64,000 nucleotides of DNA from JAQUOA01 sp037443785 (GTDB lineage: Bacteria; Bacteroidota; Ignavibacteria; UBA10030; UBA8401), in contig JBBINR010000017.1 of assembly GCA_037443785.1 (NCBI GenBank), positions 1 to 64,000 on the forward strand, written 5' to 3'. A program made the translations under genes and the position numbers. Shown in pieces: positions 17,733 to 25,592 of this stretch; position 1 is the stretch's first letter, and the number at the start of each line of letters is the position of its first letter. The notes under the pieces are model-generated. The model saw only the letters and a program-made list of their open reading frames with translations. It was not told the DNA's origin and did no database searches.

Positions 17733-18835
17733 TATTTTTGCTTTTCTAATTTTAGTGTAACATTAACTATTTTTTTATCTCGATATAATTTCATGCTCCA
17801 AATATCTCCGGCACGGCTTTCGTGTATCACTCTCAATAATGAATCATCATTCTCAATTTTATTTCCGTTGATTTCAACAATAATATCCGCAATCTGGATT
17901 CCTGATTTTTCCGCGGGAGAATTTTTCTTTATGTCGCTGACGATCACCCCCTGCGCCTGTTTCAATGAAAAATACCTGGCGATGGTTGCATCCACAGGAC
18001 GAACTTCCATCCCTGTCCAAAAATTCCGTTCCACTTTTCCGGTTTTTAACAATTCATCGATAATTGATTTTACTCTGTTGATCGGAAGTGCAAATCCGTA
18101 TCCGATATACGCTTGACTTACTCCTGCCGTATAGATAAGCGTGTTAATTCCGATGACTTCGCCATTCGAATTCACCAAAGGGCCGCCGCTGTTTCCGGAG
18201 TTAATAACAGCGTCAGTTTGAATTAATCCGCGGTATGATCGATTGTTATCAACATCAAGATTCATTCCTTTGGCGCTAACCACACCGACCGTCACAATTG
18301 GTTTATCGATATTTTCAAAAAGTCCAAACGGATTTCCGAGTGCAATCACCCATTCGCCAATCAGCACATCGTCGGAATTCCCAAGTTTCACGAAAGGAAA
18401 TTTTTCATTCTCCTTATTTACAATCTTTAGAAGGCAAACATCCGAGACAAGATCGGTACCAACAATTTCTGCAGGATATTTTTTCCCATTCGTCAGTGTT
18501 ACGGTAATTGTTTTTGCATTTCCTGCAACGTGATCGTTCGTTAGGATATATCCGTCAGCCGAAATGATAAATCCGGATCCCAGTCCCTTCACTTCTTGTT
18601 GATATTTTCTATTGTTCAGAAACTGTTGAAAGAACGGATCGTTCCCAAAAAAGTTCGCAAATGGATCGCGGTACTCACGTATTTCCGTCACATTAATTCC
18701 AACAACTGCCGCACTGACTGATTCTACAGCTTTGGTAATTGCCGTTTGGCGAGAATTTGTAATCTGATCAGTCTGCCCAAAAGCGAGCGACGTAATGAAC
18801 AGAATTCCAACAAGGTATTTTTTTGAATTAGTCAT
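17732..18835 (-). CDS. DegP/HtrA-type periplasmic serine protease with one PDZ domain
   Basis: Envelope quality-control protease. Start chosen at ATG 18835 (MTNSKKYLVGILFITSLAFGQ), which begins with a signal peptide; the earlier in-frame ATG adds 21 residues lying inside plsY. Catalytic triad: H102 in TNDHVAG, D132 in VSDVCLLKI and S216 in INSGNSGGPL. A single PDZ domain spans about 270-365, so this is a DegS/short-HtrA layout (367 residues), although it carries a cleavable signal rather than a retained anchor. It overlaps plsY by 8 bp upstream and purB by 1 bp downstream. Confidence 0.92.
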   Translation of the reverse strand: MTNSKKYLVGILFITSLAFGQTDQITNSRQTAITKAVESVSAAVVGINVTEIREYRDPFANFFGNDPFFQQFLNNRKYQQEVKGLGSGFIISADGYILTNDHVAGNAKTITVTLTNGKKYPAEIVGTDLVSDVCLLKIVNKENEKFPFVKLGNSDDVLIGEWVIALGNPFGLFENIDKPIVTVGVVSAKGMNLDVDNNRSYRGLIQTDAVINSGNSGGPLVNSNGEVIGINTLIYTAGVSQAYIGYGFALPINRVKSIIDELLKTGKVERNFWTGMEVRPVDATIARYFSLKQAQGVIVSDIKKNSPAEKSGIQIADIIVEINGNKIENDDSLLRVIHESRAGDIWSMKLYRDKKIVNVTLKLEKQK

Positions 18836-19451
18836 TGTGTGAATCTTGAATGGATAATTTTTGTAATGGTTCAATATGTCGAGACAAGCAGACAGCAATC
18901 ACAAAACTTCCTGCAGCGAGAAAATGGTTGAGTCCGAAAAAGGACGGCGTTGCGTACGTTAAATATTTTACTGGCATTGCCAGAAAAATCAATGGAGTTC
19001 CGACGAGCGCAATAACACTTGTCGCATGAACGTTTTGGATTATTTTTCCCACAATAAAATAAAGCAGAAGCCAAACGCCAACCCAGAGCCAGCTTAGCCA
19101 CAGAAAAACGCCTGCTGCGGTTGCTAATCCTCTTCCGCCTTTAAACTTAAGCCAGACAGGATAGCAATGCCCCAACACAACTCCGCTCATTGCAATCGAG
19201 ACAAGAACCGGATCATTAGCAAATAATTTCTGCGCAACAACGACACTGACAACTCCTTTAAGAACATCTATGAAAACAATTGCAGCACCAAGCCATTTTT
19301 TCCCCGTCACCTCAAATGCATTTCTTCCTCCAACATTTCCGCTTCCAACTGAGCGAATATCAATATTCGCAGTAGACTTCACGAATACATATGCTGTGGG
19401 GATTGATCCGAGTAGATAACTAATTAAAAAGGAAATTAAATAGGTCAACAA
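18828..19451 (-). CDS. plsY: Glycerol-3-phosphate acyltransferase PlsY
   Basis: Integral membrane enzyme that transfers an acyl group from acyl-phosphate to glycerol-3-phosphate, starting phospholipid synthesis. The 207-residue protein has several hydrophobic helices and the three PlsY motifs: SYLLGSIPTAY, SVGSGNVGGRNAFEVTG (usually SGNxGATN; here GG-RN) and HCYPVWLKFKGGRGLATAAG. It is the first gene of the plsY-degP-purB run and is divergent from the cysteine operon. Confidence 0.95.
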   Translation of the reverse strand: MLTYLISFLISYLLGSIPTAYVFVKSTANIDIRSVGSGNVGGRNAFEVTGKKWLGAAIVFIDVLKGVVSVVVAQKLFANDPVLVSIAMSGVVLGHCYPVWLKFKGGRGLATAAGVFLWLSWLWVGVWLLLYFIVGKIIQNVHATSVIALVGTPLIFLAMPVKYLTYATPSFFGLNHFLAAGSFVIAVCLSRHIEPLQKLSIQDSHND

Positions 19452-19553
19452 TGTTATGCAGTCAAATAGTTATATGAAGTTACTAAAAAAGTGATGGAGT
19501 GTCAACGAAACCAATGGTACTCATTGAGTCACGAATGATTGAAATCGCTCAAG

Positions 19554-19582
19554 TTGATTATCCTTCGCAAAAAAACTATATT
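19554..19582 (+). promoter_or_regulatory. Sigma70-like promoter of the transsulfuration operon
   Basis: TTGATT (19554-19559), a 17-base spacer and TATATT (19577-19582) precede the CBS start codon by 21 bases. The leader would be only about 15 nt and contains AAAGGGAACG just before the ATG as ribosome-binding site. No riboswitch-like structure fits in so short a leader. Confidence 0.7.
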
Positions 19583-19603
19583 TTATGAAAAGTAAAGGGA
19601 ACG

Positions 19604-20992
19604 ATGAAAAAGGATTTATCGAAGATTAAATATTATAACACAATTCTCGAAGTAATCGGGAATACTCCTTTGATAAAATTAAATAAGGTTACCAAAGGAT
19701 TGAAGCCGCATATTTTTATCAAGGCTGAATTCCTTAACCCAGGCGGCTCGGTAAAAGATAGAATCGGTGTTGAAATAATTGAAGACGCCGAAAAAACCGG
19801 GCGATTGAAATCTGGTGGAACGATCGTTGAATCGACTTCCGGCAACACAGGAATGGGGCTTGCACTTGCCGCTGCTGTGAAAGGGTACAAAACCGTTTTT
19901 ACAATGCCGGATAAAATGAGTCAGGAGAAGATCAGCAACCTGCGCGCGTTCGGCGCTGAAGTTATTGTAACGCCGACTGCTGTACCTCACGAATCACCTG
20001 AAAGCTATACCGAAGTTGCAAAGAAAAGAGTTCGTGAAACACCGAATTCTATTCTCGCGGACCAATATGATAATCCAAAAAATCCCGAAGCGCATTATAA
20101 AACAACGGGGCCGGAAATTTGGGAGCAAACCGGCGGACAGATTGATTACTTTATCTGCGGCATTGGAACCGGCGGAACAATTACCGGTACCGCAAAATAT
20201 TTAAAAGAAAAAAATCCGAACATTAAAGTCATCGGTGTTGATATCAAGGGTTCGATCCTTCAAGAATATTTTTATCATAAAAAATACGATCCGATTTTCA
20301 AAACGTATAAAGTTGAAGGCATCGGACAAGATTATGTTCCGTCGATATTAGATTTTTCATATGTCGACGAAGTTTTGATTGCCGATGATAAGGAATCATT
20401 TCTCGCAGCGCGGAAACTAACACGTGAAGAAGGAATTTTTATTGGTGGATCGAGCGGGACCGCACTTCATGCCGGACTGGAGTATTGCAAGAATCTTCCC
20501 GAAGATGCCATTGTCGTTATCCTCCTTCCCGATGGAGGAAGCAGATACGTCAGCAAAATTTTCAACGATGTGTGGATGCGGGAAAATGGTTTCTTGAAAC
20601 CGGAGCGATTGACATTGCGATACGTTCTTGAGGCAAAAGATTCATCACTCCCGAAGCTTGTCGCAGTCGATAAAAAAACTACCGTACGACAAGCATTGGA
20701 ATTAATTAAACAACACAGCATCTCACAAATTCCCGTTATTGAAAACGGCGCATGTGTCGGAACTGTTACCGAATCGAATCTGCTTGCAACCGTTCTTAGC
20801 GATTCTTCACAATTCGACAAGAGCGTCAGCAATGCGATGGAAAACCCTCTGCCCGAAGTTCATATGAACGAAGATCTTCAGGCAGTGATAAAATATTTCT
20901 CTCATAAGATGCCTGCGGTAATTGTCAATGACGATAAGGGACCAATCGGCATTGTTACGAGATTTGACGTTCTTGAATATATGTCCCACTAA
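19604..20992 (+). CDS. Cystathionine beta-synthase with C-terminal CBS pair
   Basis: PLP enzyme condensing homocysteine with serine to cystathionine. The beta-family fold shows the PLP lysine K51 in LNPGGSVKDRIG, STSGNTGMGLA near 80, GIGTGGTITGTAKYL near 190 and GGSSGTALHAG near 285. Two CBS domains (about 345-400 and 405-462) follow, as in eukaryotic-type CBS, and could sense adenosyl ligands (known for some homologues; not shown here). A cysteine synthase acting on O-acetylserine with CBS domains is an alternative, but the gamma-lyase downstream supports reverse transsulfuration. Confidence 0.9.
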   Translation: MKKDLSKIKYYNTILEVIGNTPLIKLNKVTKGLKPHIFIKAEFLNPGGSVKDRIGVEIIEDAEKTGRLKSGGTIVESTSGNTGMGLALAAAVKGYKTVFTMPDKMSQEKISNLRAFGAEVIVTPTAVPHESPESYTEVAKKRVRETPNSILADQYDNPKNPEAHYKTTGPEIWEQTGGQIDYFICGIGTGGTITGTAKYLKEKNPNIKVIGVDIKGSILQEYFYHKKYDPIFKTYKVEGIGQDYVPSILDFSYVDEVLIADDKESFLAARKLTREEGIFIGGSSGTALHAGLEYCKNLPEDAIVVILLPDGGSRYVSKIFNDVWMRENGFLKPERLTLRYVLEAKDSSLPKLVAVDKKTTVRQALELIKQHSISQIPVIENGACVGTVTESNLLATVLSDSSQFDKSVSNAMENPLPEVHMNEDLQAVIKYFSHKMPAVIVNDDKGPIGIVTRFDVLEYMSH

Positions 20993-21017
20993 AGTGAATT
21001 AACACTCAAAAATATTT

Positions 21018-21293
21018 ATGCAGTGGGAAAAAAAGGCGTCAGATAAACTCGATGATTTAGTCCAGGTTGTTCGGGAACCATTTCGCAGCATCATAAAAAA
21101 TTCTGCACAAACCCACGCCGAAAAATATGCGGAGATACGTAAAAGCCCTCATGTCTCCATAAAAGAAGCCGTGCTCGGATTTTTACGAGCGAGGTCTCAT
21201 AAACTAACTCACGAGGGCGAAATGATCCTTACGGAACATCAACTCACCGAAGATGATTTTCTTAAATATCCAACAACTGAAAAAAAATTATGA
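21018..21293 (+). CDS. Small protein between CBS and cystathionine gamma-lyase, possibly PCP-reductase-like
   Basis: A 91-residue soluble protein beginning MQWEKKASDKLDDLVQVVRE. The pattern W-x2-KA-x3-L followed by VREPFRSIIKNSAQTHAEKYA and a helix after HVSIKEA resembles the short helical domain (PCP_red) found at the end of light-independent protochlorophyllide reductase subunits and in many stand-alone small proteins. That match is from memory and tentative. Its last 4 bases overlap the start of the gamma-lyase gene, so it is translationally coupled into the cysteine operon. No catalytic residues or cysteines are visible; function unknown. Confidence 0.7.
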   Translation: MQWEKKASDKLDDLVQVVREPFRSIIKNSAQTHAEKYAEIRKSPHVSIKEAVLGFLRARSHKLTHEGEMILTEHQLTEDDFLKYPTTEKKL

Positions 21294-22429
21294 AATTTTC
21301 CACAAAAGCGGTTCACGCAGGACAATCACCCGATCCATCAACCGGTGCCGTTATGACTCCGGTTTTTTTAACATCAACGTATGTTCAAGAAGGACTCGGC
21401 AAACATAAGGGATACGAATATTCGCGCGTATCAAATCCAACGCGAACAGCATTGGAAAAAAATATTGCAGCACTTGAAAATGCAAGCGAAGGAATGGCAT
21501 TCGGTTCCGGCATGGCGGCAATCGATTCTATTTTTCGATTGTTAAATCCGAGCGATCACGTCATTGTTTCCAACGATGTGTACGGGGGAACATATCGCAT
21601 TGCAAAGATGGTGTTAGAGAATTTCGGACTGCAGTTTGATTTCGTGAACACTACGGTACTGGATAATGTTGTCAACGCATTGAGACCAAACACGAAAATG
21701 ATATTCATTGAAACGCCGACAAATCCGACAATGGCCATTACCGATTTAAAAGCAATCGCAAAATTTGCTCATCAGTACAAATTAATTTCGGTGGTTGATA
21801 ATACATTTGCTACTCCATATTTGCAGCAGCCGATTGAATTTGGAATTGATGTTGTTGTTCACAGCGTTACGAAGTATCTGAACGGACATAGTGATATGGT
21901 CGGCGGATTTGTTGCGACGAATAACAAAACCATCGCCGAACGACTACGCTTTGCACAAAAGGCGGTTGGCGCAATTATGTCCCCGTTTGATGCATGGCTC
22001 TGTTTGAGAGGAACAAAAACGCTTGCTGTGCGCATGAAACAACACTGCGAAAGTGCGATGATTATTGCAGAGTGGCTCGATAAGCAAAAAAAGATTTCCA
22101 AAGTAAACTATCCAGGTTTGAAGAAACATCCCCAACACGCTCTCGCAAAAAAACAAATGCGCGGGTTTGGCGGAATGATTTCATTCGATGTTGGCAGTTT
22201 AGCCAATGCCAAAAAGTTTTTGAAAAATGTCAAGCTCTGCGCACTTGCAGAAAGCCTTGGAGGTGTTGAAACTTTAATTTCCCATCCTGCTTCAATGACT
22301 CACGCATCTGTTCCAAAAACTGACCGTATTGCAAATGGTGTTACTGATGGACTTGTGAGAATTTCAGTTGGAATTGAAGATGTCGAGGATATTTTAGAAG
22401 ATTTGAAACAAGCGCTTACAAAGATTTAA
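21290..22429 (+). CDS. Cystathionine gamma-lyase/gamma-synthase family enzyme
   Basis: Cys/Met-metabolism PLP enzyme of 379 residues. Motifs: YEYSRVSNPTRTALE near 42, FGSGMAAIDS near 71, VVDNTFATPYLQQP near 168 and the PLP lysine K195 in HSVTKYLNGHSDMVGG. The C-terminus carries SLGGVETLISHPASMTH. Sequence alone does not cleanly separate gamma-lyase from gamma-synthase. The upstream CBS makes the lyase (cystathionine to cysteine, 2-oxobutyrate and ammonia) the more likely role. The gene ends 6 bp before a REP array that may mark the end of the transcript. Confidence 0.9.
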   Translation: MKFSTKAVHAGQSPDPSTGAVMTPVFLTSTYVQEGLGKHKGYEYSRVSNPTRTALEKNIAALENASEGMAFGSGMAAIDSIFRLLNPSDHVIVSNDVYGGTYRIAKMVLENFGLQFDFVNTTVLDNVVNALRPNTKMIFIETPTNPTMAITDLKAIAKFAHQYKLISVVDNTFATPYLQQPIEFGIDVVVHSVTKYLNGHSDMVGGFVATNNKTIAERLRFAQKAVGAIMSPFDAWLCLRGTKTLAVRMKQHCESAMIIAEWLDKQKKISKVNYPGLKKHPQHALAKKQMRGFGGMISFDVGSLANAKKFLKNVKLCALAESLGGVETLISHPASMTHASVPKTDRIANGVTDGLVRISVGIEDVEDILEDLKQALTKI

Positions 22430-22434
22430 TCTTA

Positions 22435-22666
22435 AACCTTGCGAAGAAAAAAACCTTGCGAGGGTTATGAAAATTTCTTGCAAAACCCTCGCGAGGTTAA
22501 AACTACAAACCTCCGCAAGGTTGGGAGAGATTGACCCTGCGAAGGTTACGAAAAAGTTTTTGTCAAACCTCTGCAGGGTTTAGAGAATGCAAAACCCTCG
22601 CAAGGTAGGAAGAGATGAACCTTGTGAAGGTTACGAAAAAGTTTTTGTTAAACCTTCGCAAGGTTT
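22435..22666. repeat. REP palindrome array downstream of the T9SS cargo gene
   Basis: About nine variants of a 15-base quasi-palindrome, AACCTTGCGAAGGTT in one orientation and AACCTTCGCAAGGTT in the other, alternate here. At least three convergent pairs form hairpins: 22452-22498, 22533-22580 and 22618-22665. The last two share the same linker, ACGAAAAAGTTTTTGT. Single units lie between the pairs. Units differ by compensating changes (for example CCTTGCGAGGG with CCCTCGCGAGG), as expected of mobile REP/BIME elements. The array fills the convergent gap between the gamma-lyase gene and the T9SS gene. Confidence 0.9.
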
Positions 22667-22679
22667 AAGGCTTTTTTGT

Positions 22680-24506
22680 TTATTTCAACAGCACCATTCG
22701 TTTCACTGAAACATAACTTCCAGCTTCGAACTTGTAAAAGTATATCCCAGAAGAAACGCTCGAAGCATTCCATTCCACGGTGTACCTGCCCACATTCTTT
22801 ACTTCATTTTCTAACGTTGCTACTTCCCTCCCCAAAACATCAAATATCCTCAATAAAACATGCATATTTTTTGGCAGCGAAAAACTAATGCTCGTGGTAG
22901 GATTAAAAGGATTAGGAAAATTCTGTTTTATCTCAAAATCCATTGGTTGAATAGTATCTTCTTTTTTAACGGGAGTCAAATGATCAGCAGTCGAAAAAGA
23001 CAAAGTATTACTAGCATATGTTGTATCAATACCATCAGTCGCAAAACCGCTCAAAACATAATTAGTATTAGGCTCAAGAATTTTAGCAGAAATAACAGCA
23101 GAAGTATCAGCAGTGTTAAACGTTGAATCAAGTTTTCCACCAACCAATCGATAACCATAAGTTACGTTTTGATTATCAACATCAACAGATTTCTGCCAAT
23201 TAAACTTCGAAGTATCATTCCAATCCCTAACAGTATCAGGAACAACACTAGAAAATGCAAATGTTGAAGGAGGAGTATTCTTCCAAGAAGCAAAAGAAAC
23301 AGGAACAGACCAATCAGAAACACCAGAATCATTCATCGCTTGAACTCTTGCAAAATACTTAGTACCAGGAGCAGATTTGAATTGTCTATCAATTCGTTGA
23401 ATCAAAGAATCATCAAAAACAATATTTGCGAAGTTTGAATCTTTGGAAATTTGCAAACGATAAAAATCAGTTCCTACAGAATTAGACCAACGCATAATAT
23501 TATCAAGAGGAACACTCGAAGAATTATTTGCAGGATAAGTTATTGATACAACATTTGGTTTTGGGAATGATTTGTATTCCTCCATATCAAACATAGTAGC
23601 ATCCTGCTCACCACGATACATAGCAGCCCAATGATTAAAAAAAACAAAATTCAACATATGATCCAAATCAGTAACACCCGCAGAATGACCATTCATATAA
23701 GAAGAACGCGAAGTAACATCACCCTTAGCAAAAGCCCTACCAAAAATCTCCTTTTGAATAATATTCTCATCAGTAGCAGCAAGATTAACAGTAGAAGCTT
23801 TAATATACGCAGGATTATCTTCATATGCCCCTATAGTTGTAAAAGTAGAACCGGCATTAAAATTTACTCTAATTCCTTTTGGTCCTCCAGGAGTCCCTAT
23901 TGCACTATTCGAAGATAATTGATATATGGCTCTTTTCTGTTTTTTCTCAACACTATTAGCAGGAGAATTTTGCCAATCACCATTCGCAAGACCGATAGCA
24001 TTTTTAAAAGTCAAACTATCAAAACTCGTAGCATTTCGCAAATACACTTGAATCAAATTTCCTTCAGTAACACCATTCCACGTCAAACTATTAGGATATG
24101 TCTGATTGCTTCTGTTTAATTCTCTATATTGATTTACAAATAATCTTTGTGTACTGTCAGGGCTTTCCTGCAGCGTATCTGGCAGTGAAACATTAAAAGT
24201 TGTGTCGCTTTTCAAATCAAAGCCTTGACGAATAAAACCAATATATCCGAACTTACTTACGCGAATATTATGTACACCATTTGGAACTTTCAAAGAAAAA
24301 TTACCCGTAGAATCAGTAATTGTCATATAAGAACCAGAATCAACATCAATCTTCACATACACTAACTTTTTTCCTGTTGTTCTTTCGAGAGAACGAACAG
24401 TTCCTTGAACAGTATATTCTTGAGAAAAAGCAAGACTGGTAAACAATACAATAACCTTGCGAAGGTTTGAAACCTTCGCAAGGTTTAGAAATAAAGTCTT
24501 ATTCAT
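22680..24506 (-). CDS. Secreted T9SS cargo protein with a REP-encoded signal-peptide segment
   Basis: Start taken at ATG 24506, overlapping the RAYT stop (ATGAATAA). The N-terminus MNKTLFL-NLAKVSNLRKV-IVLFTSLAFSQ is a signal peptide whose first part is encoded by a REP pair. After it come a carboxypeptidase-regulatory-like domain (about 20-90), an unassigned domain (about 100-310, containing NGHSAGVTDLDHMLNFVFF), two fibronectin-III-like stretches (about 320-500) and a C-terminal T9SS signal from QNFPNPFNPTTS to VSVKRMVLLK. No enzyme motif is certain. An adhesin or surface-binding protein is possible. Its A-rich codon use looks different by eye from neighbouring genes, which suggests recent acquisition. 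Confidence 0.8.
   Translation of the reverse strand: MNKTLFLNLAKVSNLRKVIVLFTSLAFSQEYTVQGTVRSLERTTGKKLVYVKIDVDSGSYMTITDSTGNFSLKVPNGVHNIRVSKFGYIGFIRQGFDLKSDTTFNVSLPDTLQESPDSTQRLFVNQYRELNRSNQTYPNSLTWNGVTEGNLIQVYLRNATSFDSLTFKNAIGLANGDWQNSPANSVEKKQKRAIYQLSSNSAIGTPGGPKGIRVNFNAGSTFTTIGAYEDNPAYIKASTVNLAATDENIIQKEIFGRAFAKGDVTSRSSYMNGHSAGVTDLDHMLNFVFFNHWAAMYRGEQDATMFDMEEYKSFPKPNVVSITYPANNSSSVPLDNIMRWSNSVGTDFYRLQISKDSNFANIVFDDSLIQRIDRQFKSAPGTKYFARVQAMNDSGVSDWSVPVSFASWKNTPPSTFAFSSVVPDTVRDWNDTSKFNWQKSVDVDNQNVTYGYRLVGGKLDSTFNTADTSAVISAKILEPNTNYVLSGFATDGIDTTYASNTLSFSTADHLTPVKKEDTIQPMDFEIKQNFPNPFNPTTSISFSLPKNMHVLLRIFDVLGREVATLENEVKNVGRYTVEWNASSVSSGIYFYKFEAGSYVSVKRMVLLK
24453..24485. repeat. Perfect REP pair inside the T9SS signal-peptide coding region
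   Basis: On the minus strand AACCTTGCGAAGGTT, a TCA spacer and AACCTTCGCAAGGTT form a perfect 15-base-arm inverted repeat of 33 bases. 33 is a multiple of three, and the element reads through in frame as NLAKVSNLRKV, placing two lysines and an arginine before the hydrophobic core. It belongs to the same family as the arrays at 22435-22666 and 25070-25201. Confidence 0.93.
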
Positions 24507-25053
24507 CAAAAATAAATTTTTTAATTTCATCGTCATTGCCATATACATCCATAAACTTTTTATATTCTACCCCGCTGCCAAAATAGCCATTTCTCAATTC
24601 AAAAGCTGTCAATACTCCTTCACGTTCCCCAATCCACGAACGATAATCCGAATATTCCCATTCTTCCGGCATACGCACCAAACGCCCAGCAACAGGATTA
24701 TAATGAATATATCGGCACAATCGCACAGCATATTCATCCGAATCAATTTCAATCCCTTTTGCTCTGCCTTGAAACAACGTTCCGCTGCGGTCTGCAGTTT
24801 TGTTGAGTGCCTGCGTGTAAGCATTGAAGACAGTTTGTATGAAGTGTGAAATCGACCCGCCGACATTTTGCCTAAGCAAGAAGTGATAGTGGTTTGGCAT
24901 CAAACAGTAAGCAAGAATTGAAATCTTGTAGTGTGGCAGGTATTTTTCTAGAAGGCGAATACAGTAGCGATAGTTTTCTGAATTGAGAAAGATTAAATCT
25001 TTATTCGCTCCGCGGTTATAGACGTGATAATATTTTTCGTCTTCGTAGCTCAT
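24499..25053 (-). CDS. REP-associated tyrosine transposase (RAYT, Y1/HUH type)
   Basis: A 184-residue TnpA_REP-family single-strand DNA endonuclease. Visible marks are KYYHVYNRGANK at the N-terminus, the HUH-like pair H55/H57 in MPNHYHFLL, the candidate nucleophile Y79 in FNAYTQALN, GTLFQGRAKG near 90 and YIHYNPVAGRLV near 113. RAYTs nick and move or maintain REP palindromes; they lack transposon ends of their own. Start chosen at ATG 25053 (MSYEDEKYYH). The longer frame to 25089 would read into a REP unit. REP arrays lie just upstream, just downstream and 2 kb further on. No frameshift is seen and all key residues are present, so it may be active. Confidence 0.93.
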   Translation of the reverse strand: MSYEDEKYYHVYNRGANKDLIFLNSENYRYCIRLLEKYLPHYKISILAYCLMPNHYHFLLRQNVGGSISHFIQTVFNAYTQALNKTADRSGTLFQGRAKGIEIDSDEYAVRLCRYIHYNPVAGRLVRMPEEWEYSDYRSWIGEREGVLTAFELRNGYFGSGVEYKKFMDVYGNDDEIKKFIFDE

Positions 25054-25069
25054 AAAATTAACTTCCTCT

Positions 25070-25201
25070 AACCTTGCGAATGAGAACAACCCTTGCGAGG
25101 GTTATGAAATTCTCTTCCAAACCCTCGCAAGGTTGTGGCAGTGTGAAAGATAAACCTTGCGAAGGTTACGAAAGAGTTTTTGTTAAACCTTCGCAGGGTT
25201 T
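25070..25201. repeat. REP palindrome array upstream of the RAYT gene
   Basis: Five units of the same family: AACCTTGCGAA near 25070, AACCCTTGCGAGGGTT (25088-25103), AAACCCTCGCAAGGTT (25119-25134), AAACCTTGCGAAGGTT (25152-25167) and AAACCTTCGCAGGGTTT (25185-25201). Two convergent pairs can form hairpins. The linker of the second pair (ACGAAAGAGTTTTTGTT) is nearly the same as in the array at 22435-22666. The array starts 17 bp upstream of the RAYT start and ends 6 bp beyond the mgsA stop. Confidence 0.92.
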
Positions 25202-25207
25202 CTCATT

Positions 25208-25570
25208 TTATAATCCTTTTATCACCATTTCAGCAGTGGCAATATTCGTTGCCAGCGGCACGTTGTGAACATTGCACACGCGCAGCAATCCATGAATATC
25301 CGGGTCATGCGGATGTGCGTCCAGCGGATCGGTAATAAAGAAAACCGCGTGAACTTTCTTGTTCGCCACTAACGCCGCGATTTCAGCGTCGCCTCCCTTC
25401 GGTCCAGAAAGATAACACTTCACTTTCAACCCGACTTTTTCTTTGATCAAGGTGCCGGTCGTCTTGGTTCCTATTAGATTATATTTTCCCAATTTCTTTT
25501 TATTGTCATTCACAAATTGAAGCATGTCTGCTTTTTTCCCATCGTGAGCTATTAATGCAATTGTTTTCAT
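25208..25570 (-). CDS. mgsA: Methylglyoxal synthase
   Basis: Converts dihydroxyacetone phosphate to methylglyoxal and phosphate, a bypass of lower glycolysis. The 120-residue protein has the full motif set: IALIAHDGKKADM at the N-terminus, GTKTTGTLI near 34, the catalytic aspartate D61 in GPKGGDAEI and DPLDAHPHDPDIHGLLRVC, containing H88, near 81. It is shorter than the E. coli enzyme (152) but similar to small bacterial homologues. It follows the NamZ-like gene by 22 bp. Its stop is only 6 bp from a REP array that may cap the transcript. Confidence 0.95.
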   Translation of the reverse strand: MKTIALIAHDGKKADMLQFVNDNKKKLGKYNLIGTKTTGTLIKEKVGLKVKCYLSGPKGGDAEIAALVANKKVHAVFFITDPLDAHPHDPDIHGLLRVCNVHNVPLATNIATAEMVIKGL

Positions 25571-25592
25571 AGTATACTTTTAATGTAAGGAA

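Noticed and set aside
22435..22666. CRISPR array
   Set aside because: Units are only about 15 bases, occur in both orientations, vary in sequence and have irregular spacing; a RAYT, not cas genes, is adjacent. They are REP palindromes.
24453..24485. The REP pair as a transcription terminator of the RAYT gene
   Set aside because: No T-run follows on the minus strand and the element is read in frame as part of the cargo gene.
24507..24548. Extended N-terminus of the T9SS cargo protein from ATG 24548
   Set aside because: It would overlap the RAYT gene by 50 bases and place 14 more residues before an already complete signal peptide; ATG 24506 fits better.
22680..25201. Classical insertion sequence with terminal inverted repeats and target duplication
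   Set aside because: The transposase is a RAYT, which does not use terminal inverted repeats; no flanking target-site duplication was seen around the arrays.
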